A stretch of 14,052 nucleotides of DNA from UBA668 sp031366885. GTDB lineage: Bacteria; Actinomycetota; Acidimicrobiia; Acidimicrobiales; Ilumatobacteraceae. The stretch spans positions 1 through 14,052 of the forward strand of contig JANLPB010000362.1 in the NCBI GenBank assembly GCA_031366885.1, given 5' to 3'. The notes beneath the pieces were generated by a model. The model saw nothing but the letters and a program-made list of their open reading frames with translations. It was not told the DNA's origin and ran no database searches. The translations under genes were made by a program, and so were the position numbers. Shown piece after piece: positions 1-6,659 of this stretch. Position 1 is the stretch's first letter; every line of letters begins with the position of its first letter.

Positions 1-897
1 ATCACCCATGTGCCGTCAATGTATTTGAGCGAGCTGCCAGGCCCCCGCCACGGCACCCGCCAGGACGCCATCGACGGCCATCTGGAGATCGCCCGCCGCT
101 GCCGCGCACTGGGCGTGGACACCCTGGTGGTGTTCGACACCCACTGGCTGGTCAATGCCGGCTACCACGTCAATTGCGCGCCGCATTTCAAGGGCGTCTA
201 CACCAGCAATGAGCTGCCGCACTTCATCGCCAACATGGCCTTCGAAGCGCCCGGCAACCCGGCCCTGGGCCAACTGCTGGCGCAAGGCTGCAATGCCATG
301 GGCGTCGAGACCCTGGCCCACGCGGCCACCACGCTCAACCCCGAGTACGGCACCCTGGTGCCACTGCGCTACATGAACCCCGACCAGCGTTTCAAGGTGG
401 TGTCGGTCTCTGCGTTGTGCACCGGCCACTACCTCAACGACAGCGCCCGCCTGGGCTGGGCCATGCGCCGCGCGGTGGAGGACCACTACGACGGCACGGT
501 GGCCTTTTTGGCCAGTGGATCCTTGAGCCACCGCTTTGCGCAGAACGGCCTGGCGCCCGAGTTCGCCTTCAAGGTCTGGAGCCCCTTCCTCGAACACCTG
601 GACCACGGCGTGGTGGCGATGTGGCAGCGCGGCGACTGGGCCAGCTTTTGCGAGATGCTGCCCGAGTACGCCAGCAAGGGCCACGGCGAGGGCTTCATGC
701 ACGACACCGCGATGCTGCTGGGCGCGCTGGGCTGGGCCGCCTACCGTGGCCGAGCCGAGGTGGTGACGCCCTACTTCGGCGCGTCGGGCACCGGCCAGAT
801 CAATGCCATCCTGCCGGTCACGCCGCAGGACGGCGCGGCCATTCCCGGGCCCCAAGCCTCGGTGGCCACCGGCTACCGGGCCTTTCCACGGCTCTGA
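1..897 (+). CDS. hpaD: 3,4-dihydroxyphenylacetate 2,3-dioxygenase, 5' partial
   Basis: This enzyme opens the ring of homoprotocatechuate (3,4-dihydroxyphenylacetate) by extradiol cleavage to 5-carboxymethyl-2-hydroxymuconate semialdehyde, in the cytoplasm. The reading frame is open from base 1, starting ITHVPSMYLSELPG, which matches the E. coli HpaD/HpcB N-terminus from about residue 10. Only some nine residues and the start codon lie outside the window, so an internal GTG at 10 is not the start. Blocks shared with the class III (LigB-type) extradiol dioxygenases are VFDTHWLVN, SNELPHFI, EYGTLVP, LASGSLSHRF, EGFMHDT and GTGQINA; they carry the conserved His and Glu residues of this family. 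The gene lies 25 nt upstream of hpaF in the same direction, as in known hpa operons. The alignment is from memory but extends over nearly the whole protein. Confidence 0.95.
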   Translation: MTHVPSMYLSELPGPRHGTRQDAIDGHLEIARRCRALGVDTLVVFDTHWLVNAGYHVNCAPHFKGVYTSNELPHFIANMAFEAPGNPALGQLLAQGCNAMGVETLAHAATTLNPEYGTLVPLRYMNPDQRFKVVSVSALCTGHYLNDSARLGWAMRRAVEDHYDGTVAFLASGSLSHRFAQNGLAPEFAFKVWSPFLEHLDHGVVAMWQRGDWASFCEMLPEYASKGHGEGFMHDTAMLLGALGWAAYRGRAEVVTPYFGASGTGQINAILPVTPQDGAAIPGPQASVATGYRAFPRL

Positions 898-922
898 CCC
901 CGGTCCGCCCCAAGACGCCGCC

Positions 923-1369
923 ATGCCCCATCTGGTGATCCTCTACACGCCGAATCTGGAGCCCTCGCCAGCGGCCCCGGGGCTAAACCTCAGCGCGCTG
1001 TGCCGGGCCCTGGCCGATGCCATGCTGGCCCAGCGCGACGAGGCCGGCGCAGCCGTGTTCCCGCCCGGCGGCGTGCGGGTGCTGGCCTACCCGGCCACGC
1101 ACTTTGCGGTGGCCGATGGCGGCGCTGCTGGCCGCGCGGTGGGTGGCAGCGGCGACTACGGCTTCATGTACCTGAACCTGCGCATGGCGCGCGGCCGCAG
1201 CGCTGCGGTGCAGCAAGCCGTGGGCCTGGCGCTGCAGGACGTGGTGCAGGGGGCGGCAGCGCCGCTGTTGCCCCGGCGCCAGGTCGGCTTCACGCTGCAG
1301 ATCGACGAAGGCGCCGAGATCTTCGATGCCAAGGCCAGCTCACTCCACCCCTTGTTCAAGAAGGCCTGA
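923..1369 (+). CDS. hpaF: 5-carboxymethyl-2-hydroxymuconate delta-isomerase
   Basis: This is a predicted isomerase of the homoprotocatechuate meta pathway, a member of the tautomerase superfamily that ketonises 5-carboxymethyl-2-hydroxymuconate. The 148-residue protein begins MPHLVILYTPNL, so proline becomes the N-terminal residue after Met removal. In this superfamily Pro1 is the catalytic base. Other family-like blocks are GGVRVLA, YGFMYLNLRMARGRS and a C-terminal EIFDAKASSLHPLFK, close to the E. coli HpaF ending. I chose ATG 923 because it gives the Pro2 start; the frame is open further upstream to about 803, but that part overlaps hpaD in a non-homologous frame. No strong Shine-Dalgarno is visible. 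The gene sits 25 nt after hpaD and 3 nt before hpaH, so translation is probably coupled. It is slightly longer than the 126-residue enterobacterial enzyme, with extra residues around 20-45. Confidence 0.9.
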   Translation: MPHLVILYTPNLEPSPAAPGLNLSALCRALADAMLAQRDEAGAAVFPPGGVRVLAYPATHFAVADGGAAGRAVGGSGDYGFMYLNLRMARGRSAAVQQAVGLALQDVVQGAAAPLLPRRQVGFTLQIDEGAEIFDAKASSLHPLFKKA

Positions 1370-1372
1370 GCC

Positions 1373-2176
1373 ATGCTGAGCATTGAGACCACCACCGCGC
1401 TGGCCCGCCAGCTCTATGACGCGCGCAAGGGCCGCACACCGCTGCGCCACTTCTCGGCCCAGCACCCGGGCATGACGATCAATGACGGCTATGCCATCCA
1501 GCGCGCCTGGGTGGCACTGGAGCTGGCCGACGGCCACGTCATCAAGGGCCGCAAGATCGGCCTCACGTCGCGCGCGATGCAGCTGTCGAGCCATATCACC
1601 GAGCCCGACCACGCGCCGCTGATGGACGACATGTTCTTTGAGGCCGGCACCGACATCCCGATCAGCCGCTTCATCGCCCCCCGGGTCGAGGTGGAGCTGG
1701 CCTTCATCCTGGGCAAGCCGCTGAAGGGCCCCGGTGTGACGCTGTTTGACGTGCTCTCGGCCACCGACTACGTGAGCCCGGCCATCGAGATCATCGACGC
1801 CCGCATCGAGCAGTTCGACCGCGACACAAAAGCGCCGCGCAAGGTCTTCGACACCATCAGCGACTTTGCCGCCAACGCCGGCATCGTGCTGGGCGGCCGG
1901 CCGGTGCGGCCACTGGATGTCGACCTGCGCTGGGTGGGCGCGCTGCTGCACAAGAACGGCGTGGTGGAAGAAACCGGCCTGGCCGCAGCGGTGCTCAACC
2001 ACCCGGCCAACGGCGTGGCCTGGCTGGCCAACAAGTTGGCGCCCTTTGGCGAGCAGCTCGACGCCGGCCAGGTGGTGCTGGCCGGGTCGTTCACCCGGCC
2101 CGCCACCGCGCTGGCCGGCGACAGCTTCCACGTCGACTACGGGCCATTGGGCTCGGTGGCTTTCCGCTTTGTCTGA
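1373..2176 (+). CDS. hpaH: 2-oxo-hept-4-ene-1,7-dioate hydratase
   Basis: This enzyme adds water to 2-oxohept-4-ene-1,7-dioate (from 2-hydroxyhepta-2,4-diene-1,7-dioate) to give 4-hydroxy-2-oxoheptanedioate, the step before the HpaI aldolase. The 267-residue length equals that of E. coli HpaH/HpcG. The match is near-continuous: KIGLTSRAMQLSSHITEPD, LDDMFF-like MDDMFFEAG, PRVEVELAFIL with the paired Glu of the metal site, ATDYVSPAIEIIDARI, PRKVFDTISDFAANAGIVLGG (given here as a run with key residues D-N-A), LNHPANGVAWLANKLAP and a C-terminal FHVDYG..GSVAFRFV. It starts only 3 nt after the hpaF stop, and a purine-rich AAGAAGG at the hpaF end can serve as ribosome site. The sequence looks intact. 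Confidence 0.95.
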   Translation: MLSIETTTALARQLYDARKGRTPLRHFSAQHPGMTINDGYAIQRAWVALELADGHVIKGRKIGLTSRAMQLSSHITEPDHAPLMDDMFFEAGTDIPISRFIAPRVEVELAFILGKPLKGPGVTLFDVLSATDYVSPAIEIIDARIEQFDRDTKAPRKVFDTISDFAANAGIVLGGRPVRPLDVDLRWVGALLHKNGVVEETGLAAAVLNHPANGVAWLANKLAPFGEQLDAGQVVLAGSFTRPATALAGDSFHVDYGPLGSVAFRFV

Positions 2177-2178
2177 CC

Positions 2179-2200
2179 GCCGGCCTGTCTGACAGCCGGC
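2179..2200 (+). terminator. Possible terminator hairpin after hpaH
   Basis: Three bases after the hpaH stop, GCCGGC (2179-2184) and GCCGGC (2195-2200) form a perfect 6-bp stem. The inner TGTC/GACA (2186-2194) extends the dyad. No T-run follows, so intrinsic termination is uncertain. Its position right at the end of the hpa run, before the scrambled region, is the main argument. Confidence 0.35.
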
Positions 2201-2277
2201 CGGATCGCCCCGCCTGCAGACACCCCCTGCCCCACGCCGTCGCCCGGCTGCGGGTTGAGCGCCTGGCACGCCGCCAG

Positions 2278-2594
2278 TTGAATGGCGAAGACTGGAACGT
2301 GGACATGCTTGTCAGCAATGCCGGAAACCAAAACCGCAAGCCGTTGATCGACATGGACGCCGGGGAATGGCAGCAGTTGATGAAAATGATGAGCCGGGGC
2401 TTTGGGAAGGTGCTCTTGATGTCGTCCGTCGCGGGGCAGGCCACGATGATGCCCAATCTGGCGGCCTACGCAACGGCCAAAGGGGGTCTTGTCGCGCTGG
2501 CGCGCGCCATCGCGGTCGAATACGGGATATATCTCAAGTGGCCTTTGTCGCTCTCTTTCTGGCGTCCGGCGAATCCAGCTACATCAGCATGTGA
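2278..2594 (+). pseudogene. Short-chain dehydrogenase remnant (gluconate 5-dehydrogenase-like)
   Basis: The + strand encodes DMLVSNAGNQNRKPLIDMD, then RGFGKVLLMSSVAGQ and LAAYATAKGGLVALARAIAVEYG. These are the NNAG motif, the catalytic Ser (SSVAG) and the YxxxK motif (YATAK) of a classical SDR, close to gluconate 5-dehydrogenases. The N-terminal Rossmann GxxxGxG part is absent. About 30 residues are missing between QQLMK and SRGFGK, and after VEYG the frame is lost. A second frame ending at 2594 then supplies a C-terminal scrap, VAFVALFLASGESSYIS, which in an intact SDR lies about 50 residues further on. No functional oxidoreductase can result. The remnant occupies the position where hpaI or other hpa genes might be expected. 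Confidence 0.8.
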
Positions 2595-2841
2595 TCCGAG
2601 ACGCCACCATCCACCAGCAGGTTCTGGCCTGTCACATACGAGGCTGATGGACTGACGAGGTAGGCCACCGCTGCGCCGACGTCGTCCGCCCGACCGATTC
2701 GGCGCAGCGGCACCACCAATGCCGTCAGGTCGCCGCCCTCCGCCTGTGCTTGCGTCACAAGGGCCGCGCAATGCGCCGCCTCGGTGATGTCACCCGCCAC
2801 ACCACTGGCCATCGCGCCGGCCGCTCGCAACTCGTCCACGG
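2579..2841 (-). pseudogene. Second SDR remnant, interior deleted
   Basis: Read on the minus strand, TVDELRAAGAMASGVAGDIT and CAALVTQAQAEGGDLTALV match the segment before the NNAG motif of an SDR. This passes directly into PLRRIGRADDVGAAVAYLVS and YVTGQNLLVDGG, the C-terminal end, with stop at 2579. About 115 residues holding NNAG, catalytic Ser and YxxxK are missing, while the reading frame stays open across the join. The N-terminal nucleotide-binding glycines are also gone: similarity ends at about 2841, where AraC-type sequence starts on the other strand. It is convergent with the + strand SDR remnant and of a different subfamily, so it is not simply an inverted copy. Confidence 0.75.
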
Positions 2842-3432
2842 TATGTCGATGCGCTGATGCCGCTGTTCGAGGCCATCGAGCGCGAGTCGCGCATGCATAC
2901 AAGCGGCGAAGTCGCCGCCGGCGCGGCGCTGCTGCTGGCGGTCTTTGTGCAGATTCAACGCATCGCAACCGCTACGCAGGCGCAAGAGGGCCAGGACACC
3001 ACATCGAGCACGCGCAAGGCAGCGCAGATCGACCGCTTTCGCGCTCTGGTCGATGCGCACTTTCGCGGGCGCTGGGGCGTTGAACGCTTCGCCGCAGAGG
3101 TGGGGCTGAGCGCCGGGCAACTCTCGCGCCTGTGCCGCGAAATGCTGGGCATGTCGAGCCTTGATGTCGTGAATGCTCGTGTCGTGCACGAGGCCGAGCG
3201 CGAGCTCGTCTATTCCACACTGGCCATCAAGCAGGTCGCCGCCGTGCTGGGCTTCGAGGACGATGCCTACTTCGGTCGCTTCTTCCGCAAGCAGACCGGC
3301 ACGACGCCCTCCGAGTTCAGGCTTGCGGCGCGCCATAGACTGGCACCCGATTCCGATGCGAAGGCTCGACCAACTCTTGGAACGGCGGCGCAGCGCAACA
3401 CTCCACAGCGCGTGGCCGAGTCAGCTTGCTGA
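2842..3432 (+). pseudogene. AraC-family regulator, N-terminally truncated (HpaA-like)
   Basis: The frame from 2842 reads YVDALMPLFEAIERESR and continues to a stop at 3432. The first ATG in frame is 2857, giving 191 residues where HpaA-type AraC regulators have about 290-300. The C-terminal DNA-binding domain is complete: a first helix-turn-helix around WGVERFAAEVGLSAGQLSRL, then YSTLAIKQVAAVLGFEDDAYF and FGRFFRKQTGTTPSEFR, the AraC signature. The N-terminal cupin/effector domain is missing; the sequence changes abruptly at about 2841 into the minus-strand SDR remnant. In enterobacterial hpa clusters an AraC-type activator (HpaA) for hpaBC lies downstream of the meta operon, so this could be its relic. 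That assignment is inferred from position. A shortened protein might still bind DNA, but no promoter or convincing ribosome site was seen. Confidence 0.75.
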
Positions 3433-3666
3433 TCAGAAACGTTCTTGATCACGCCTACCCCAAGAAAGCTAGCGACAAATCGATTCGCATCTCAATGTCC
3501 GTCCGTACCCAGGCGGCATTTCGTCGTGACGACCAACGATCAGCTACATCGTGCTGCGATCACACCGGCGGCCAACAATCGTTTGACACCGCCGGTTGCG
3601 CATGCGCACTGAGTCTCAGACCGTCTCACGAGCTACCAAACTTCGGTTTACCCCTGGGGCTGACCA
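3433..3666. other. Gene-free spacer with dyads
   Basis: No credible gene is seen. It contains an 8-bp inverted repeat, ACCGGCGG at 3564-3571 and CCGCCGGT at 3589-3596, with a 17-nt spacer. This is followed directly by the 12-bp palindrome TGCGCATGCGCA at 3597-3608. These could be an operator or a weak terminator for the AraC remnant. By eye the sequence is less GC-rich than the genes to its left. Confidence 0.4.
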
Positions 3667-3704
3667 AAGAAAAACGGGCTAGCCCTGATGAGAGCTAACC
3701 CGTT
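3667..3704 (-). terminator. Intrinsic terminator of a tRNA gene
   Basis: On the minus strand AACGGGTTAGC (3704-3694) pairs with GCTAGCCCGTT (3683-3673), an 11-bp stem with one mismatch and a 10-nt loop. It is followed by TTTTTCTTT (3674-3666). It lies a few bases beyond the CCA end of the tRNA-Asp fragment, which is the usual place for a tRNA operon terminator. On the + strand a T6 run also follows the same stem. Confidence 0.65.
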
Positions 3705-3720
3705 GAATTTTTTGGCGGAG
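3702..3720 (+). repeat. att-like direct repeat, copy 1
   Basis: This 19-bp sequence runs GTTGAA, TTT, TTTGGCGGAG and overlaps the tRNA-Asp 3' end. A copy at 3866-3884 differs only in the central three bases (TTT against AAA). It probably represents the recombination core. Confidence 0.6.
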
Positions 3721-3726
3721 TGGACG
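3713..3726 (-). tRNA. 3' end fragment of tRNA-Asp; probable attachment site
   Basis: The minus strand reads CGTCCACTCCGCCA, the end of the T-stem side and the acceptor 3' strand plus CCA of a Burkholderiales tRNA-Asp (GTC), as I remember it (ending TCCCGTCCACTCCGCCA). Upstream on that strand the similarity stops at 3727, so this is a fragment and not a tRNA gene. A P4-type integrase next to a tRNA 3' end with the host terminator beyond it is the standard picture for one junction of an island inserted in a tRNA gene. The intact tRNA-Asp would then be at the far end of the element, outside this window. The tRNA identity is from memory. Confidence 0.6.
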
Positions 3727-3865
3727 ACCGAAAACGGAGCGTTTCAAATCGTCCCAAAATGGACCAAAAGTTCAACAGCGATAGGAACTTGGCTCAACTT
3801 GTTTGTCTCATTTCGTACCATAGCGTTTCCTGAAATCCGCGTCGCATCCGGGTATCCAAACGGGG

Positions 3866-3884
3866 GTTGAAAAATTTGGCGGAG
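3866..3884 (+). repeat. att-like direct repeat, copy 2
   Basis: GTTGAA, AAA, TTTGGCGGAG matches 16 of 19 positions of the copy at 3702-3720, 164 bp away. It sits 21 bp beyond the end of the broken integrase gene. It could be the true element end or the scar of an earlier integration; the 145 bp between the copies have no gene. Confidence 0.55.
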
Positions 3885-3904
3885 CCAACCCAACACGTTC
3901 ACGG

Positions 3905-5156
3905 TCACGCCGAGAATCCGCTTGTCTCTTCGGTCCGCTGCTGGGTGACGGGCCTTGGCGTCGCGCACCAAGCAGCCCAATCAGCCATCAAACGCCGGCG
4001 CCGCTCGAACAGGTCGCTACGGCGGTACGCGTTCTCGACGGCCGTACCAACCGTATGGGCCAACGCGATTTCAGCCATCTCGCTTGGGTAGTCAGTCTCC
4101 TCGGCCACCCAATCCCTGAAACTCGACCGGAAGCCGTGAACTGTCAGGTCGGTTCGTTTCATTCGCCGCAAGATCATAAGCATGGCCATCGTCGAAAGCG
4201 GCTTGCCCTCCCTGGCTCCGCGAAACACGAATGCGGCATCCTGCCCAACTTGCCTCTTCAGCAGCTCTTCGGTCGCTCCGACCAGCGGGACCCGGTGCGG
4301 CTTGCCGGCCTTCATGCGCTCCGGCGGTATCGTCCAAACGAGATTCGGCAAGTCGACCTCATCCCAGGTCGCGCCCAGGACTTCGCCCGTTCGGCATCCC
4401 GAAAGGATCGTGAACTCAAGCGCACGAGCTGCCACTCCCTCCTGCTTCCTCAACGCCGCGAAGAACGTTCCGACTTCGGCAAACGGAAGCGCGGGGTGAT
4501 GCTTGACCTTCTTCAGCTTCGCGGGGTTGGGCAGCAGTTCTTCGAGGTGCCCAGTCCACCGAGCGGGATTCTCGCCTTCGCGATAACCACGCGTCGCTGC
4601 CCACGAGAGCACGCGTTCGATGCGTTCCCGCACCCTCGTGGCCGTTTCGGTCTTGGTCTTCCAGATGGGCTCGAGGGCCTTCAGAACCATTGGCGTGTCG
4701 ATCCTGCGTGCGTAGATCGATCCAAAGTGCGGTGACGCATGAACTCTCAGCGTGCTTTCCCACTGCTGCCGGTGCTTCTCGTTCTTCCATTCGGCCTCCC
4801 TGCTAGCGATGTACTGCTGAGCACAGCCATCGAAGTCAAGGTTGCTTGCCTGCTCTGCTTGCCTGCTCTGCTTGCGTAGCGATGACTTGCGCACGCCGTT
4901 GCTCGAGCGGATCGACGCCATCGATGAGTTGCGCGCGCGCCAGGCGAGCTTTCTCCCGGGCGTCAGCCAAGCTCACGGTATGCAGCGGACCGAGGCCCAT
5001 CAGCCGCTCCTTGCCGCCACGTTCGTACCGGAACACCCAACTCTTGACGCCGCTCTTGGTGATTTGCAAGTGCAAGCCCTTGCCGTCACCGTATCGTCCA
5101 GGCTTCGTCGCGCGCGCGACCTTCAGCGCCGTTAGCCTTTCAATTCCACCAGCCAT
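3905..5156 (-). pseudogene. P4-type tyrosine integrase, frameshifted
   Basis: A site-specific recombinase of the P4/DUF4102 integrase family, which moves islands into tRNA 3' ends. It starts at ATG 5156 after a strong GGAGG five bases upstream. Residues 1-90 form the arm-binding domain (LTALKVARATKPGRYGDGKG, then SWVFRYERGGKERLMGLG), followed by a core-binding domain. The catalytic domain has R251 (SGCRTGEVLG), H336 and R339 (HGFRSSFRDW), H363 (LAHTVG) and nucleophile Y373 (NAYRRSD); numbers are for the repaired 412-residue protein. As written, the first frame stops at 4836 after 106 residues and the rest lies in another frame. A 13-bp tandem duplication at 4846-4871 accounts exactly for the shift: removing one unit gives QAEQASNLDFDGCAQQY in one frame. 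The gene sits next to the tRNA-Asp att fragment. As read, the integrase should be inactive. Confidence 0.9.
4843..4875. repeat. 13-bp tandem duplication inside integrase
   Basis: TTGCCTGCTCTGC occurs at 4846-4858 and again at 4859-4871, and the 13-bp periodicity extends from 4843 to 4875. Thirteen is not a multiple of three, and the frame change it causes is exactly the one seen between the two parts of the integrase. It is most simply a replication-slippage event. Confidence 0.9.
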
Positions 5157-5472
5157 TGAAACCTCCGTGTTGTCGTCAAAAGGCGGACAGGTACTTTCCT
5201 GCCAACTCATGAAAACATCCGAAAGGCCGGATGCAACCCCCGCTGCGGCATCGATGACGGGAGGGCTGCTGACAATGGAGCGGTGCCAAACCAGCTCTGT
5301 CCCGTCTTTGCTTCGATGCGCCGAGAAGTGATTCAGGGCAAAGTCGCTGGACGCAGGCTTGAACCCGTTGTTCGGGCGGTCAAGGCCGCATGCTGAGGTG
5401 ACCCGCCCAAGTTCCCCAGCAAGAGAGACGCCAAAGGGTGTGGCGTTTCGTCATTGGCCGGCACGACGGGAT
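5157..5472. other. Gene-free stretch upstream of integrase
   Basis: No credible gene was found. It should hold the integrase promoter (minus strand), but I see no clear -35/-10 pair. A hairpin ACGCCA (5428-5433) / TGGCGT (5441-5446) with a 7-nt loop lies 26 bp beyond the end of the nuclease gene. It could end the minus-strand operon, though no T-run follows. Confidence 0.35.
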
Positions 5473-6027
5473 CTACCTGCCACGGCGATCCGGGCAGATC
5501 GTCTGATAGGCGCAGGTTCCGCATACCTTGGCTGAAGCCGCAGGCCGTGGGCTGATCAGCCCGGCCACGATAGCCGCACGTCTCCGGACCAACGCGACCA
5601 CCGCCTCCTCCGAAATCAGTTGAACGCGATGCGCTTCACGCACGCCGTCTGGCGTCTGGACGATGACATAGCCATGGTTGACAACGACTTGCCGCGTCGT
5701 GCGTTCGAGTGCAAGTTTCTGCGCCGACAGCTGGATTTCGTCCGACGCAAAAGCGCGGCTGACGGCGCGGGTTTTCAGTTCCACCAGCACGACCAGACCA
5801 GACCGCTTCCGGTAGGCTCGATCAAGTCTGGTCGAGAGCCGCACGGGATCTTTCACGTCGAATCGCTTCTCCATGTAGATCAGTTCTGCATCCATCAAGT
5901 CCCGCGGTCGACCGGCTCTCTCCGCACGATCAGCCAGCGCCACGCGTCGGCACCACAACACCGCAGCCGTTCCAAGTGCAAACGCGAGCGTTATCAATGC
6001 CCATGCGGCGCAACTTGTCGCCGTCAT
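5473..6027 (-). CDS. Membrane-anchored PD-(D/E)XK nuclease, C-terminal half of a Cas4/RecB-like protein
   Basis: This 184-residue protein has a hydrophobic N-terminal segment (residues 7-27, AAWALITLAFALGTAAVLW), probably a membrane anchor. A RecB/Cas4-type nuclease core follows: D69 in STRLDRAY, then LVVLVELKTR with E83 and K85, and QLSAQKLAL with Q99/Q103, the D...ExK...Q order of PD-(D/E)XK enzymes. The C-terminus carries C169, C172 and C178 (CGTCAYQTIC), the Cx2Cx5C arrangement that binds an Fe-S cluster with a fourth Cys near the N-terminus in Cas4, AddB and Dna2. That fourth Cys is missing here but present in the gene just upstream, with which it overlaps by 4 bp (ATGA). AGGAG lies about 7 nt before ATG 6027. 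It is the last gene of the parM operon. No CRISPR array or other cas gene is present, so a CRISPR role is not supported. DNA cleavage is inferred from motifs. Confidence 0.7.
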   Translation of the reverse strand: MTATSCAAWALITLAFALGTAAVLWCRRVALADRAERAGRPRDLMDAELIYMEKRFDVKDPVRLSTRLDRAYRKRSGLVVLVELKTRAVSRAFASDEIQLSAQKLALERTTRQVVVNHGYVIVQTPDGVREAHRVQLISEEAVVALVRRRAAIVAGLISPRPAASAKVCGTCAYQTICPDRRGR

Positions 6028-6359
6028 GGCCCCTCTCCTGGCGGCCGAAGGCGGGCAGCAGTGCCAACAAACAACTTCGACAGAGTCCAGGCCAGCCGGG
6101 AACAAATGTCCAAGACCCAACGACCCCACGAGGTCTGCGAGATGCGTCGGCGTCGCCCTGATGCCTCTCTTGCGGCCAGCCCATCACGATGAAACCGCGC
6201 GTGCGCATCCATTCCGCGCCGCATGGCCCTCTGTTGCGCCGTCGTGCGCCACCTTCCATGATGCTGTGCCAGCAACACCCGCCGCTCGCAGACCCCCATC
6301 TCTGCCAGCTCGGACGCGCTGACTGCATCGCGCGGCCGGGGAACACGTTTCCTGTTCAC
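6024..6359 (-). CDS. Small protein resembling the N-terminal part of a Cas4-like Fe-S nuclease
   Basis: A 111-residue protein beginning at GTG 6359, three bases after the stop of the preceding gene, and ending in a 4-bp overlap with the nuclease gene. Residues 14-35, SASELAEMGVCERRVLLAQHH, resemble the entry of Cas4/RecB-type nucleases, which start with a short helix and a lone Cys followed by basic residues (here C24-E-R-R). GMDAHARFHRD (49-59) resembles the G...H element that follows. The nuclease core (D, ExK, Q) and the three C-terminal Cys are absent and are found in the next protein. Residues 80-103 are hydrophobic/amphipathic (WVLDICSRLAWTLSKLFVG) and may touch the membrane. It may work as one subunit of a two-piece nuclease. 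The function is an inference from motifs and gene order. Confidence 0.6.
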   Translation of the reverse strand: MNRKRVPRPRDAVSASELAEMGVCERRVLLAQHHGRWRTTAQQRAMRRGMDAHARFHRDGLAAREASGRRRRISQTSWGRWVLDICSRLAWTLSKLFVGTAARLRPPGEGP

Positions 6360-6362
6360 GAT

Positions 6363-6659
6363 CTACGCCTCCTCCCCGACGAGCGGTGCCTCGAAAACCT
6401 GGTTGGTGTGGCGTGCGACCGAAGGACTCACGACTGATTCGCCGGGCGCGCGCGTCGGGGCGACCATCACCGAGATGCCTTGCGCTGCCATCCAGTGCTG
6501 CGCCATCAGCCCCTCGTGCGCCAGGAAGCGAAGTCGGTTCACCCGCTTCGTGCCTTTGTTGAACCGGATCAGATCGTCATACAAGCGCGGGTTGTCGTCG
6601 CGCGTCATCTCGAAGAGCAAGCGCACCGGCTCGTCGTTCGGTCGTGCCTTCGGCGTCAT
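6363..6659 (-). CDS. Small ParR/StbB-like partition adaptor candidate
   Basis: A 98-residue protein whose ATG overlaps the stop of the ParM-like gene by 4 bp (ATGA), so the two are translationally coupled. In ParMRC-type partition systems the gene directly after the actin encodes ParR, a ribbon-helix-helix protein that binds the centromere and caps the filament. Residues 11-50 read PVRLLFEMTRDDNPRLYDDL followed by IRFNKGTKRVNRLRFLAHEG. This is a short beta-like stretch followed by helices rich in Asp/Arg, with NPxLYDxL and a basic KGxKRxNRLRxLA pattern that fits such a protein. No trusted domain was matched, so the role rests on size, order and this pattern. The C-terminal 40 residues are low in recognisable motifs and end acidic (VGEEA). 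Confidence 0.55.
   Translation of the reverse strand: MTPKARPNDEPVRLLFEMTRDDNPRLYDDLIRFNKGTKRVNRLRFLAHEGLMAQHWMAAQGISVMVAPTRAPGESVVSPSVARHTNQVFEAPLVGEEA

Noticed and set aside
16..924. 302-codon open frame on the minus strand
   Set aside because: Shadow of hpaD, with a low-complexity His/Val/Gly-rich product.
3727..3865. A small gene between the two att-like repeats
   Set aside because: A short open frame exists, but its product matches nothing and there is no ribosome site.
5473..6359. CRISPR-Cas association of the Cas4-like proteins
   Set aside because: No CRISPR repeats and no other cas genes are in the window. Cas4/RecB-like nucleases are common outside CRISPR.
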